Assembly: GCA_004764695.1 (NCBI GenBank)
Contig: SMSO01000037.1
Coordinates: 1,720,247-1,784,246 of the forward strand
From: Schizochytrium sp. TIO01
Taxonomy: Eukaryota > Sar > Bigyra > Thraustochytrida > Thraustochytriidae
Direction of reading: 5' to 3'
Length of the DNA stretch: 64,000 nucleotides
Numbering within the stretch: the first letter of the stretch is position 1; every line of letters starts with the position of its first letter. Of this stretch, positions 24,886-38,599 are shown piece after piece. Both the position numbers and the translations under genes were made by a program. The notes below the pieces were generated by a model. It did no database searches, was not told the origin of the DNA, and saw nothing but the letters and a program-made list of their open reading frames with translations.

Positions 24886-25726
24886 ACTACGTAGGTAACT
24901 ATCATGAAATACCTCGCATTCGCAATGTTAGGTAGGTAGGTAAGTAGGTACGTAGGTACCCAGTCAGGTAGTACCTGTCTACGTATGTTGTAGCGGGTTC
25001 TTTCTTTCTTTGGAAATTACCTTTTGCAATTTTTAATAAACATTCCTTTTCGTTTAAAACTCTTTATTAACAAATAAATGATGGATACTAGTCATAAAAT
25101 AGTAATAAAACAAACAGAGAAAAGAGAAAAGAAGATGATATGGGTTGAAAAGCAGAGAAAGGGCTCCAGAAAGGGTTTTCTGCGGAAAGGGTTTTCTGCA
25201 GAAAGGGCTCCGTGAGTTAACAGAATGGCCAGAGTGATGGAACGACGGCCGCGTAGGCGCTGACAATTGCCACCGCTTCCACGGCCGCAGAAGATCGGAC
25301 GACTCTACTCCCTAAAGCCCAACTTACACACAGCACGCAAGGCAGGAAGGAAGGTACCCTCCTTGTGGTTTTCTTGGGTTCTTCCCGTGTTCTGTCATTC
25401 AAGAAGCATTTGAGGTGAAAAGAAGACCTTTAAAACTATGCAGGCGGAGGGAGACGTCGAAACAAAGGTACTCACTCCTACTATGTATCTTCGAGGATGG
25501 AAGCGTGAAGCTCTGTGCTCCTGTCCAAAACTTAGTTGTTTCTGCTTTCTAAACTTATTCAGGAAAGGCGGAGCGCTGGAACTTTGGAAACTATGAGGCG
25601 GAGCGCCTTCCAGCTAACTCAAGAATGACTCAATTCCTTCGTCTGACTAATCGACCAGCACCACTTTGGGCAGTTTTTGCGAAAGTTGCGCTCTTTCGTT
25701 TTAGCTGGACATTTAATTACTGTTTA

Positions 25727-25800
25727 AAACAAACAAAACAAACAAAACAAACAAAAAAACAAAACAAACAAAACAAACAAAACAAACAGAACAAAACAAA
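25727..25800. repeat. AACAAACAA-type array
   Basis: About 70 bases alternating CAAA and CAAAA units, so that the effective period is nine; it contains A-run slippage. Confidence 0.88.
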
Positions 25801-28800
25801 AAACGCTTACACTCTTCACCGGCTACTACGGTAGGTAGGTAGGTAGGTGCTGACCTAGGGAAGAAAAGAAGGAGGGATTTATTTTTTAATTATGTGTAAA
25901 TATATATGCGAACAAACCCCATTTTTTAAAAATAATAAATATCTCAAGCTCTTTTGAAATACCTCTATAGCTAGCTAGGTATGTATAATTTGAAGAACCC
26001 ATGGAAATCTGTTATTTTACATTTTACTACCCGGCAGAGCAGCAAGATAGGAAGAGAATGGAACGAATGTAAGCTAAGTCTTCTGTGGTCGACTGACTTT
26101 TCTCGCTCCTTACAAGAGCTAATACAGGGCTCTCTAAACTACCATGAGCCGAGCAGAGCTTGGGGGGAGAGCTATCTGCTATCTACCTGGCATGACAATT
26201 CGGTCGTTGTGCGCAGACACAGCACCTCTTTCCAGGCTCATTCATTTTGTAAGTACCACCTAGGTAGTAGATAGATAGAACTGGAAACAACAAAAAGATA
26301 AATCCTTCGAGCTCGACTTTTTGTCTCTCTTGTTTATTCTTGGTTATTCAAAGATTATTATAGTACAGAGCGAGCAACTGGAGAAAAATACTGTTGATCA
26401 GGATGGATACATACATGCATGTCGATCAAAGCGGGAAAAAAAAAACAGATTAAGGAAGGGAAACTGTTGACGTTGAGCTCGACTTCCATTCAGGCACATG
26501 ATGTGACGGGTGGGGACCATCAACAATCAAATGCTACGCTCCATGCACGGACCGCATCTGCAGCGCAGAATGGCGTTTAATCCATGTTTCATTCTTGTTC
26601 GAAACTCAATAAATGCGAAGTATCAGCCCACGCATAAGATCTCTAAAGGTTTCGAGATGTTTTCTTCTGGCTTATAGATTCATAATGAGTTAAAGACTAA
26701 TGATGTTCAATTTTGATTTCAATCCTCTTACTTATGAAGGTCTCATTGGTAGAGCTGTGAAATTAATTGACTGTTATTGTACCTCAAAGTTATGAAGCTA
26801 ACAAATGCTCTCTTAAGTAAGACAGGGCAACCGCACCACTACAGGGGACCGATCTTTGCTTGAGTCGCGTTGCCCGAGCTTTTGAAGGAATAATCAGTGC
26901 GCAAAGAATTGGAGCAAACATTCATTCAATGAATATTCGATAACTGGACACTTGTGCACTTGTGCTGGTGGTAAACAAACAATTTCTGCCCCTTTAAGTT
27001 GTAGGACTCAGTGCTTCTTTTTTGTTTTGCTTTGTTTTGCTTTTTTTAAATAAAAATAAAAATAATTACCAAGGGCGCTCTTTTTCTTTTTTTTTTTTTT
27101 TTTTGGGAGAACAATGTCTCTATGGATTAAATACAATGGCTAACGAACGAAGGTGGATAGATATGTCATATCTCCTTTTGTCCCGCGAGCAATTGTGGCT
27201 TTGTGTAATTTTAGCACGTAAGCAGGACTTACTTTGAGGTTCTTAGCAGCATTTCTAGGAAGCCTCGTCCGTGGAGATCTTTGGAATGAAACCAACTTAC
27301 TCAGCCAATCCTCCAAAACGTTTTCTTTATAAACAGTATGTAGAAGTAAAATAATTCCAATACTGTTAACATAAAAACTACCAATAAAGTTATTTTAAAT
27401 GTAAAATAATATTAAACATTTCGAATGATTTCCTTTATGTTAAAAAAGTATATTTAACTAAGAGAACTAGAATATTTTAATTAAAAACATATTTTGTTTA
27501 AAAAGAATATGTTATATCGTTGAAAAGAAATAATTATTAGTCAAGTGGGCAACCAAACGAAAGATTCATTTATCTTTTAAACAATAATAATGAAATAATA
27601 ATATAATAAATATAAATATGTATTGTATAGATAGAGGAGGGACTTAATTAAAATTACATTGAAAAAAAATTGCTTTATGAAAAGGTACCATGGTACAGTG
27701 AAGCTTGGCAAGCTAAGTCACACTTCCAAGTCGAGAAAAATCAGGAGCTCTTGTTGTCGTGATTCATACCGCAATGCCAGTCTAAAGTTTAATGCCTGGA
27801 AAGTATCAGCCGTTTTCAAGCTGGTTGATTACGCAGTTTTATTTCAATTTCGTGGAATTCCTGCAACCAATAAACGACAATTCGAATCCACCAGACCCAA
27901 TCGTCAACCTACATTGCAACACAAATCAAAGCATTGCTTTCCACCTCTATAACATATTAGTCAAGAGATGTGTTTACTTACAGAGGTGAAGACGGCACGG
28001 TTCGTTTGATAAATCTAAAATTTGGAAAGCTTAAACCTTCAACTAAATTCGAAACATGTTATCTTCCTATGCTTTTTGCCCAAGGCCAGGTGCGCTGTGA
28101 TCGTCGCCAATTGTAACTTAGACTATTAAAAAGAGAAGGAGCATGCCAACGTTTTTTTTAATTTAATTAAAGCGGGAACACATTCATATATTTTGTATTT
28201 GCACGAGTATAAGAATTTGCAAGAATTGAATCAACACAAAAAAGCCAGAACAAGACACTCAGGAGCTCTTTCAACTCTTCCCGAAATCTCAACTCATAAC
28301 TGTACTTCACCTGGGGCCATTCTTCTGGGGCCATTTATAGATGAGTTTGCACCTCTTACAGGGCTGAGTAAGTATAACCATTGGAAAACACTATCATGTA
28401 TTTTGTTTAGTAAGTTAACCCCCCTCATGTTGAAAAGTGCTTTCCTAACTAAGAAATAACAATTGTTGTGTTCTATCTGTTGCAAAATTTTGATGGCAAT
28501 AGAAGGGATTGATCGGTCTCTGATGGTTAATTTATCGCAGCACCAAACAAATCCATTCTCCGAGACAGTATACTTGTTTGGTTGATTCTGGTACTCTTAA
28601 GGTTGGGTGCAGGTTAAGGAGTTTCGAATTTAGTCCGCGTCAAGGTTCTAAGCTTTTTATCTACGCCTATAATATGCCAGATTGCGACTCACTGCTGTTC
28701 TGTGTTCTTATGTTCTGGCAAATTTATTTCTTTGTCTTAAAGAAGAAAGTAAACCCTATTTCTCAATTACATGGACAGCTTTGCTTCACGCTATTGATGT

Positions 28801-31239
28801 AAATACACATACATTCTTAACCTGGCGAATACGCGGGGGGCACACGCGAATGCTAGGACTGACAACGAAAATAAGCATCTGTCAGCAACAAGCTTAATGA
28901 ATATAAACTTTACTTTTTATCTTTAAAGCATCTAGGCACTGTCTCTAGGATCGTTCCAGGAAGATGGTTCGTGAGACGGCCGGTTCAACGTCAATAGAAG
29001 TCATTTTACCCTTTGAAATTAAGTGACTTTTAACACTTTATAAAAAGAAAAGTTAGAACTGAAATTAAATGAAAAAGCACTTTCCATAATTTTATTTTCT
29101 ACTCAGGTAGTTAAGGGGCAAGGATACCTAAAAACCGATGTGTATGAAGTATCTTCCATTAGTCTAAGTATTAGCATGAGTGCAATGTTGCCTTTTTAAA
29201 GTAAGTAAAAGATCAGATAAATTTTAATTGCAAGCTAAGAAGGCTTTTTATTTACTTTTCTTCCTAAAAGAGGAAGAAAGGAAATCATATCATTGTAAGG
29301 CAGTGCATAGGTTAGTAGGAACTACGTAGAACAGTAGTAATACGAAGTACAGGAATATAAAATTTGAAACTGCAGAGTGCGACTGGCTTAGTTCAGTCTT
29401 GGCATTATAGATATTTATGACTTGCAGCTGCAGAGATACTCCATAGGTGCTGATGGTTGGATTTAATACAGGATATTTCAATTCTTTACACGCGCGAGCA
29501 GTTTGTTTTGCAACTCAGATCAGGGAGTGTTGAAAGTTCGCAAAAGACATTCCAGAGTTGAGTGAGTTGCAAAGCATCGTGCCATGATGCGAATGTCGTT
29601 GTCCTGTCGAATTCATAGATGATGTCAACATCGAGTCGTTTTTATTATGCTTGGCACCTACATTTTCTCTCTGAAATAAACAAGTATTTAAAAGTTGAAG
29701 TAGAAGAAAAAAGAGGTGGTATTTCAACTTGCTCTATTTTACTTATTTATGTATTTGATTAGTCGGTCCCCGGCATTGATACATATTTTCTTCATTAAGA
29801 ATGGGCGCACGCCCCAGTTCAAAATTAGGTTTCATTTTTTGAAATAAATGATACGAACCGATGGCTTTAGGCACACTGCATTGCACTTTTTACACTTGTA
29901 AATAATGAAGAACAATTTCTCTATGTGAAAAGAATCGGGCAATCAAAAATAGTATTCTCCAATGTGCTTGATGAACATGCTGCTGTTATAAAATTTAAGA
30001 GATGTGTATTTATTGAGATAATTACTTCCGAAGTAGTTGGTGATACTTATCGTGAATTATGCTGAGGCACCAAATTCACATTATCATAATATACCTTTCA
30101 TTTAAAGGAGTCTCTTATTTTTAGGATATATCGTTGCACTAATTGAATGCTTTAAAAACAAAAAAGGTTATTCAAAAGTGCCTTTGTTATTGTGAAAGTT
30201 GTATCCAAAGGTCTATATCCTGGATCTATTTAAAACTTACAAAACGGACACCTTCTGTAGTAATCTTTTAGAGTTATTACAGGAAGGCTCTTTAGGAAAC
30301 AACAGAAGAGGGATTTTTAACAGTAATAGAATCTATCAGATACCTAGCACCGCTACAGCTGTCAATGAAAAGCATCGTGCCAATTGACTTATAAGTGGTA
30401 AGTAATTTCGAGCTACGTGAAGACTAAATGCAAAATTTATAAATGCTAATGGTTTTGTTTGTATGATATACGAAGAGATTTTCCTGGATTCACTTTACTT
30501 CGAAGATGGAAGTTTGATTTCCGTGTATGATATCTCCATCAGCATTCTCTGTGTTCCTTAAACAGAAAAGGAGACTGTATAAAGAGGCGTAGACTTTTGG
30601 GAGAATAATCAAAGCAACTCTTCTGACCGACCTAGCAGGCTATAAGAAGAAGTTCTTTTTCTTTTTAATGGCATGCCTCAACTCCAAAGGAATCTGTAGA
30701 AGTAAAGACTATCGTATCTTATGCTGGCACTTATTAGCATAGTCAGTCCTTAACGCACGACGGTACAAAGGGACGTTCATAAGTTTATTCTTTCAACGCC
30801 TCCGCAACGGTTGGAGGCCCGGTCCGCCGTCCTTCATTATTTCTTGATTTGTGATACTAAATTGGAAAAAGAATAAACAAAAAGCAGTTTCCAATGGAGC
30901 CAGCCACTTATAAAGTCCAGGTAGCATTCCTTTTTGTGGAGTCTGCATGCTCGAGAATTCAACCTATCTAATCAAACGTCATTTGCCATCTCTGCAAACC
31001 TTTATCGTCTTCACTCGCTGTGCATGCAAACTTATCTTCCACTGCTTCACAAAAAACCAAAATAAAATAAAAGTTGGTGCAAGCTCATAACCATCAACAA
31101 TCCTTAAAATTCAGCTCTGCATTATCTCGGCAGATTTGCCTTTGCAAAAGCATCGTGGAAGACGCTCTTCCCCAATCTCAACGATTTCCAACCCAGCGGT
31201 GGTCTTTTCTGCTCTGCCGCGTTACTTCCGGATGGATTC

Positions 31240-31378
31240 TATTCGTTCACTCATTCACTCACTCACTCACTCACTCACTCATTCACTCACTCATTCACTC
31301 ATTCATTCATCCATTCATCAAAATTTGTCCTCCATCCACCCATCCATCCATCCGTCCATCCATCCTCCATCCATCGCA
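31240..31378. repeat. (ACTC/ATTC)n followed by (CATC)n
   Basis: Two adjoining tetranucleotide families, separated by a short unique bridge. The 178-codon plus-strand frame over this region (HSLTHSLTHS) is driven by the repeat. Confidence 0.9.
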
Positions 31379-31531
31379 AATTATGAAAAGTCTTCGTTGG
31401 CAAACCTTATTCCAGCATAGCACAAGCACGAGGTTGTATGATCGCTGCTTGGTACGTAGCTGCAGACCCCTGCAGACCGGAGATTTAGACGCGCTTCCAC
31501 GCTCGAAGAAAGCACATCACATCACACCACT

Positions 31532-31560
31532 AGCCAGCCAGCCAGCCAGCCAGCCAGCCA
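31532..31560. repeat. (CAGC)n microsatellite
   Basis: Seven units, with further CAGC copies nearby. Confidence 0.88.
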
Positions 31561-31663
31561 CTGGCAACCAGCAAGCCAGCCAGCGCGTGCCCAGAAACGC
31601 AGCTTCATGAAGGCCACGAGGTATGTTCCCATAGGTTGCAGAAGACCGCGCTCAACAGAGCAC

Positions 31664-31790
31664 TCAGCTTAGCTTAGCTTTGCTTTGCTTTGCTTTACTA
31701 AGCTTTGCTTTGCTTAGCTTAGCTTTACCTTAGCTTAGCTTTGCTTAGCTTAGCTTTGCTCTCCTTTGTTTTGCTTTGAGTTGCATTGTT
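31664..31790. repeat. Imperfect (TTTGC/TTAGC)n pentanucleotide array
   Basis: About 25 pentamer units in which TTTGC and TTAGC are mixed; related to the perfect array at 32064-32118. Confidence 0.88.
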
Positions 31791-32063
31791 TTGCATTGCT
31801 TGGCCGGAGGATGGGGCTCCTATGCTAAACCTTAGTAGTGTATGCGATTCGGTTCCAATGACGGGAAAGCACAAAAGAAGACAAGTTGGAGTCTCGTTGG
31901 AATTGGATGGCGGCGCGCCGACCTACCTTCCTTTCGACCGCAGAGGAGTCCTGCCATTCATCTGGTTGCGGGCAAATCTCAAGCAAGCGTCCACGCGAAG
32001 AGGGTCCGCAACAGGTCCCACGCTTTGCTTCATGGCAATTGGCAGCTTCATGAGAACAGAGGT

Positions 32064-32118
32064 GTTGCTTTGCTTTGCTTTGCTTTGCTTTGCTTTGCTT
32101 TGCTTTGCTTTGCTTTGC
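32064..32118. repeat. (TTTGC)11 pentanucleotide repeat
   Basis: Eleven perfect pentamer copies, 270 bases from the imperfect array of the same family. Artefactual frames read LLCFALLCFA and, on the minus strand, KQSKAKQSKA. Confidence 0.93.
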
Positions 32119-32119
32119 A

Positions 32120-35100
32120 ACTCAAATACTGCAGTTAGTACTTATGACATAGATTATTATTTCCTGTGAGCTGTGCTAGTAAGGAATGGATGGTGCTTGT
32201 TGAATGGGCAAAAGAGACTGCGTATGTTGAGGGTAAGTAAGGATAATTCAATGTATTCCCGACTCGGAGTACCTATGTAGATGTAGGGTTAGAAAAGCCT
32301 TGAGATTGGTGTTTCTTTACATTCATATTTTCTTCTTTTTTTCTTTTTTCGTTCTTAATAGGCTTCTTTACTTCACGGTGTTTGTCAGAAATACCAGGTA
32401 ACTAAGTATGCTAAACATGTTATTTTATTTAATTCATTTATACATATTAATTTTAATTTTTTAATAAAAAATATTTAGGAAAGTGCAGGCCCGGAATAAG
32501 ACAAGACGGCCGATGGGAGAATGAAAGCAAGAACTGCCCAAGCATCGCCTTTAGTTTCCCACATTTGTCAAGCTCTACCTCTGAGATCCCGAAATAGCAA
32601 AAGCCTTGAGACGGCAAGTTTAGGTCATTTTTTAATATTAAAAAATAGACTCTGCTTGTCTTTAGATTCTACAGCCGACATTAATGGAACCTTAAAGTGT
32701 GCTAGTTCCAAGTACATAAGTTGAAAAATCGCGATTGACCAGGGATCATCCACGGCTGCAGAGGAACGAAGTTAAAAATAAAATTTAAAAAATGTTTTAA
32801 ATGTTCCCCCCCCCCCCTCCACCTAAATTAGTACCATCAGTAAAAATATTTATTGACGAAAATTATTATCATAAGAATAAACAGAGAAAAGGTTCACTTC
32901 AGTTAGTTTTTAGTGTTTCAACAGTCTTCACTATTATTATTTTAAATCTATTTTTAAATTAGAAGTCTCTGAAGTCGTTGCTGTGGGAATATGTATATTG
33001 AGTGAGGGCTGTTAAAATGAAGATTAGCATAGCAGAGTCGATATTCTGGTAGGGCATACCCACGATGCGAGGTCACCGTTGAGATACTCGAGCAGCGACA
33101 GATTGCATGGAGATTTTGCCTCTCCTGTCGCGAATAACAAAGCTGATCGTTTCCTCCATAGCTGAGAGTGCAAACGCCGCTGGGTTTAAAGATGAAATAA
33201 GAAGCTACAAACACTTTCACTTACCATAACACGAGCTTAAAACACAATCATGCCACAATCATTTTTCTTCATAAAATGGCAACCGCGACAGATCATATAC
33301 CATTTAACAAAATATACACAAATGCTTGTAATTTGCGCGAAGCGGGATCAGGAATATGGTACTGATCAAACAAATTACAGCCTAGAACAAGTATTGTCTT
33401 GGCTTTAACTAGTGGTCGCGTCTTCAAATTATATAGCAACGACTCTTTTATTCCACTTGATTCACTATCTAACTTTCTGCGGCAAAGAGTACTATTTTTT
33501 GTTTTCTTAAAATAAAGAAGCTCCCTTAACTTGCTGTACTATTATTCTTGTTTAATTCTTTCATCTTTCAATCAAATGGCATCGAGTAAATGCTACATAT
33601 GCTGCGTTGTTCTACACATTCCTCCCGGCTGTAGTTTGGCCCTTTCAGTTACTGATTTGTCATTGTATTTATATTCGTCAGAAAATGACTTGTCTCGGGT
33701 TTCTTCGCTAATTGTGTTCAATTGGTTTGCGCACAGCCACTTGCGCTTAATCGAGAAAGCTGTAATAAAGCATTCCACAGAGACTTGAGTATGCGTTTGC
33801 AAAATCAAACGTATTCCCTATCATTCTACGCTTATATTGTATATATATATATGTTAAAAAAACCAACGAGAAAACTACTGGACGGAGGTTATTTCTTCAA
33901 AAATCGACCAGATACCCAACATAGAAACCGCTTGCCCGTCGTGGAAGAGCTGTCAAACGTGCAGGTGCAAAAGAGGTTTGAAACTTACTCATTAATATGG
34001 GACCGCGAGATTGCTGAGGACATTCATGCGCACTATAAACCAATACGCGGCCTGATCTTATTCGTACAATTTGAAGCCACTGATTGTTTTTCCCTGTGCC
34101 TACCACGTTTGAGAAATTGTTCTCCTTCTTCTTCGTCCTTTCAATCCACCTGGTATAAAGATGAATTTAAACAAGAGATTACAAAATACAACAAAATATA
34201 TTAAAAGCTAGACAAAAATATGCCTTATTTCCTTAGTAGCATTACCCTGAAGCATAGACTTTCTGCTATAGGTACATTCTTAATAAGGTATAAATATCAG
34301 TCTCAATACAAGCTCTTCCCTTTCCGTTCCTTCGGGCAGAGTCCGGTACTAGCTTTTGCACATTCTGTGCTATATACACGATTAGTATGCAGAGTTTTTG
34401 TAATACAGAACTTGTTGCTTTCATCGGGAGACCCGGAATTTACGCTGAGACTTCAGGAATAAAACCCCGGAATGTGTTTGCTCTTATTCCAATTCTCCTT
34501 AAAAACACTTTCCATCGCTCGCTCGTGGTGACCCTGATAGATTTTAATTTTGATAGAGTCTCCTGTTGAAGATAGGTACATGCACGCTTAGAGCACTGCA
34601 CCTTCTCCTCAAGGTAACGCAATACATACACGGTAACACCGCTGACTTCGAATCCATGCGCAAACGCATCGATCGACCAAAGCGTGACCCTGCTCCATCC
34701 ACCTTCACCCGAACTGACTTTATACCCATCCATCAACAACACAAACAACCCCTTGCTCGATCTCAAGCTCCACTGCCTTCTATGTGCCCACCTCCACATT
34801 GTTATTATTTAAGTGGTGAGACTAACTGTCCACCGCAGAACCGAAGAGACGGCCGCAGTGCCTTTCAACTGAGTCGCCAAATGAAAGCCATAAACCTCTA
34901 GAGTGAACAGCACAGAAGCGCGACGGAAGCTGCTCCTCAATCCTTCGAAGAACCACAACATGGCACGAGTGACGCATCAACTCTGATGCCTGGTTGCTGA
35001 TTTTGCACTAGCGAGAGCACCATTATTTATGCAAGCAAGCACTTCCGCCTAAGCGCCGCTAGTGCGCCCCTTAGCGGAGCACGGATAGCCTGAACACTAG

Positions 35101-35430
35101 GCCTCAGAGAACTCTCACTTTAAGTGATGGCAGAGGCTCTCAGGTCCGTTAGGCTTTTCCTAAGCCCACAATTCTAAGGCTAAGTGGTTACGAGAAGTCG
35201 AACTCCAAAACACTTGTTTCCCTTTTAGTTTCATCACTTTTCAATTAAACATTCTTATGCATCTTACTCACAACACGCCTACTCCTACCCACTAGGTTAG
35301 CGCAGAACAAAAGTTCTTCGCGGCAGTCAGTCTGAAGTGTGTGACTACTGTGGGGCCGGGGCGAAAGCTGTGGGTTCAAATGGAAAAGCTTTTTTTTTTT
35401 CTTTCTCTTTTTTTTTTTTTTCAGTCAGTC
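32120..35430. other. AT-rich unique intergenic DNA
   Basis: No array longer than a mononucleotide run (a C run near 32807-32817). The plus-strand frame ending at 34204 is open for 160 codons from a GTG at 33722, and about 140 codons from the first ATG at 33788. It includes protein-like segments (PVVEELSNVQVQKRFETYSL) but has no recognisable domain and no supporting context. No gene is called. Confidence 0.4.
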
Positions 35431-35502
35431 GGGGCGAGTTAGGTTTTTGCTCTTTTTCTGGAAGCAGATAGCTTTTGGCTCACAGCACCATAGCGACACT
35501 TA
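35431..35502 (-). pseudogene. Possible tRNA-derived relic with A-rich tail
   Basis: Read on the minus strand, the last 13 bases (CCTAACTCGCCCC) match the 3' end of the tRNA-Pro gene at 24256-24327 at 12 of 13 positions. About 70 bases before them there is an A-box-like TGGTGCTGTGAGC. The B-box region and the stems are decayed, so it cannot be a working tRNA. It is followed, still on the minus strand, by GACTGACTG and then an A-rich run, like the tail of a retroposed tRNA-type element. Chance similarity is possible. Confidence 0.25.
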
Positions 35503-38500
35503 TGAGAGCTACGTCATATTCGCACGAGAAACCCGAGTCATTAGTAACAAGCTTTAATTTAAATTTAATTTCATTTCTCCTTCAGATAAAATGTTTTCGA
35601 TAGGGATGGACCTCCTACGAACTCACTAAAGTATATGGATAGTTTGTTTTTAACATTTCCTAAAAGGAAGACTTAAATCAAGACTGGGCCTTGTTACGGG
35701 TGTAGTGGTTACGCTAGAAAATTCGATTTTTCTTTCCTCTAGAATAGTTTTTGATAGACAGTTTAAAGAGGACATGGTAAGAAAAGTAATAATAAAGATT
35801 GATGCATTCAGGAATCAATTAAATGCTTTTATTTTTTATTTTCTATTTTAATAGCGAAAGAGTCTTCTAGATGAGTGGCATAGGCGGATTCTTTTTTAGT
35901 GCAGAAATTGATTTGGCATGGCTTGCCGCGCTCATTTGTCGAAGCACGCGCGCGAGATCGCAGGCACACGCTCTGATATCGCCCAAGGCCTCAAACAGCC
36001 ACTTTCTTTTTAACTCACCAGGGAGAAAGGCAGTGTGGAGCAAAGGTGACTCCAGTTTCGGATTAATATTTCTCACGATCGCGAGCCTTGTTTGGTGTAA
36101 ATTGAAGTCTTTTATGGTGATTCGGAAGGGGCGCTTTTTATTGTTGTTGTTGTTGTTTTATTTTGATCTAAGATAGCCTATATTAAGCAGTTATTAGTTG
36201 TATTGTTATAAGTTTAAAAAGAGCTTATTATTGCTATCATCATTATTATACAAGGCAAAAGATAGTAGTGGTATAATATCGCGTGACAATGCGTGGATCA
36301 TCGCTGTCAAGGTACTGTCTTTAAAATAAAGAAAGCGGTTCATGATCATTACTTTGAGAACTTTCATACCTTAATATGCATGATTTTGTGTCATGCTTAC
36401 AGAGAGTTTTATTTGGTTTTGTTCATTGAACATAACGTATCGTAGAATGACTTAAGCATGTGTTGATTGATACAGATATAGATTTGTATCGATTGCTCCC
36501 ATTTTTAAAGGGAAATTAACTATTGTTTTTTACTGAAAACTCGCATGCTAGAAGTATAATCTTACAAGGATGGTCATTTGCATAGTCAGTGTTTTTGAAT
36601 GAAATGACGGGTTGGGCATTTTCTGATACTTGAGTGATGTTCTGTGAGTCCTCTTTCGCTGCTTCTCTCTTGTTCTGCACACCTTTCTTTCCTGTCAACT
36701 CGTTCGATACAGTTACTGCCTAAACGGGATTTAATATTCCTCCCAATTCAAGGATACCAAGCCATGTGCTTGTTCAGACCATCAGAAACCCCCCGACAAC
36801 TGCGATTGGAATTTTCGCCAAGTCCAATTGCGTCTGTGCCTCCCTAATTAGATGGTCTTAAGTTTTTACGCGCGCAAGTCAAATGATTGATGAATGAAGC
36901 GGCCTTTCACTGAGTGGAGTCTTGTGTAGCAAGCAAGCGCTACGTCATGCTTGTGTAGGTGGGCGCCCTATTGTCTGAGATGGATGAAGTAAGTCTGAAC
37001 AGCTCGGGGTGCTTGTCTACCTGGGCATAGCCCGTTTTATTCCAACATTTCGTTGAAACACAGATTGAATCACTGATTTCTGTTACATACCTGCAATCAA
37101 CCGAAAAGTAGTCAAACAATCAACCGAACAACCAAAGATCCAAACAACTAATTTAACATTTCTACAAAAGCAAACAAAAACCGGAACCCCAAGCAAAAAC
37201 CCTGAAGCTGGACAATCAGTGTGATTAAATGAACGTGTGTCTGTATATATGTATATAGCAATAACTAAAGGGAGACTAAAGGGAACACAAGGATCGCCCC
37301 TTCGGAAGAAGGAGAGAAGGCTAGCCAGCTTTTGGAAATGTTTAAAAACATAATTAATTACTTAGTTTTTAAAAATTAATTGTGAATGTGATTATTACTG
37401 TTATTGTTGTTGTTACTATTATTAATTATAAAAGTGAGCGCTTGCTAATGTGCGTGCTCTAGTTGAGATCATGTGTCACTGGGTTTCCAGCACAGACCAG
37501 CTCGTTTTTATTCGCGGCTCAATACGCGCAATTAATTCTTCAACATGTGCTCGCAAAAGGGAAACCAATGGAGAAGTTTGAGGAACCTGAGGACAGCTCT
37601 TGTTTTTTAGGTAGGCACCGAAGTGAAACTTGAAATTGAGCTTGTGCGTGGGTAGGTAGGTAGGGGTAGGTAGGTAGGTACCTACCTCATTTCTACACAC
37701 AATCATAGAAATTCGTTGTGGCTAAAGTGTTGATGAGTTGATGAAGGCAATTTAGATAAGCAAGTTGACGATAATGAGGTGATGCGTACAAAACACACGG
37801 TTCTCATTGGGTCCGGGTGGCGATTTACTAACAAGTCCGACCTCGCTCGATTGTTTGCTTGATTGATCGATCATTGACTGATTATGCAAGCAAAGTAGCG
37901 CTTGAAAACGACATACGCCAACTTCTCCCGAGCCTTTTCTATTCAGCTCCAGCAACTCTTTCTCTCCAATGTGTTGAATGCTTTGATTGTTTAGACTACT
38001 ACTCCTCTTCTCTTTAAGAAGTAATAAGAGCAAAAATAACAATAATAATAATAATGGTATTTTAAAGTAAAATGGAATACCATATTTTGATCAGTAATAT
38101 AATCAATGACAACTGGCACCGAGACATGTTAATTTCTATATATAGGTTCCCTATCGAGCCAAAGCCGGTGTAGCTTTCATGAAACTTTGTTGTCAAACGA
38201 GCGTTTCTGTTCTTCTACACTCTGATGACCTTGCTTCTTTTACATGAAATTGAAAGAAACTGAATGATCAGAGCGCCTACTTCCAAGCCAGTTGTTTTCG
38301 CGATTAAAGTTTTATTCTTATAGTCTCGTAAAAACAGGCATATAAAATCAAAAAAGATAATTTTAAGATTTCCAATCACCTCCAAACTGGTAAAGAATGT
38401 GAGTTCCAGCGTGCATGAATGAAACGCGGCCAAGTCGCGAAGAAGATTAGCCAAGAAACTGGGAAAGGTGGAGCTCGCTCTAGCTAGGCGTTTCCGGTCG

Positions 38501-38572
38501 AAGCCGGCCATGCTGTGGCCATACACCGAATTGCTGCTTTATTTGCAAGGTTACGCTCGCTCGCTAGCAGGC

Positions 38573-38599
38573 ATGCGTGCGTGCGTGCGTGCGTGCGTG
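38573..38599. repeat. (GTGC)n microsatellite
   Basis: Six units of a GC-rich tetramer. Confidence 0.88.

Larger units (their letters stand above)
24341..31060. other. Intergenic: repeats to about 26.3 kb, then AT-rich unique DNA
   Basis: Repeats: GTAG at 24860-24885 and again near 24930-24955, a two-copy GAAAGGGTTTTCTGC motif near 25169-25205, an AACAAACAA-type array at 25727-25800 and GTAG at 25829-25848. From about 26.3 kb simple repeats become rare and the DNA is AT-rich. The plus-strand frame at 27792-27989 (66 codons, ATG start) looks somewhat protein-like and ends next to a GTGAAG, but no domain is recognised. No gene is called. Confidence 0.45.

Noticed and set aside
31074-31610. 178-codon plus-strand frame
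   Set aside because: Its length comes from ACTC, CATC and CAGC arrays; the peptide is a string of repeat-encoded residues.
35173-35730. A-box/B-box-like pieces (GGCTAAGTGGTTA with TCGAACTCC; GTGTAGTGGTTACGC with ATTCGATT)
   Set aside because: The boxes are only about ten bases apart, too close for a tRNA, and no cloverleaf can be drawn.
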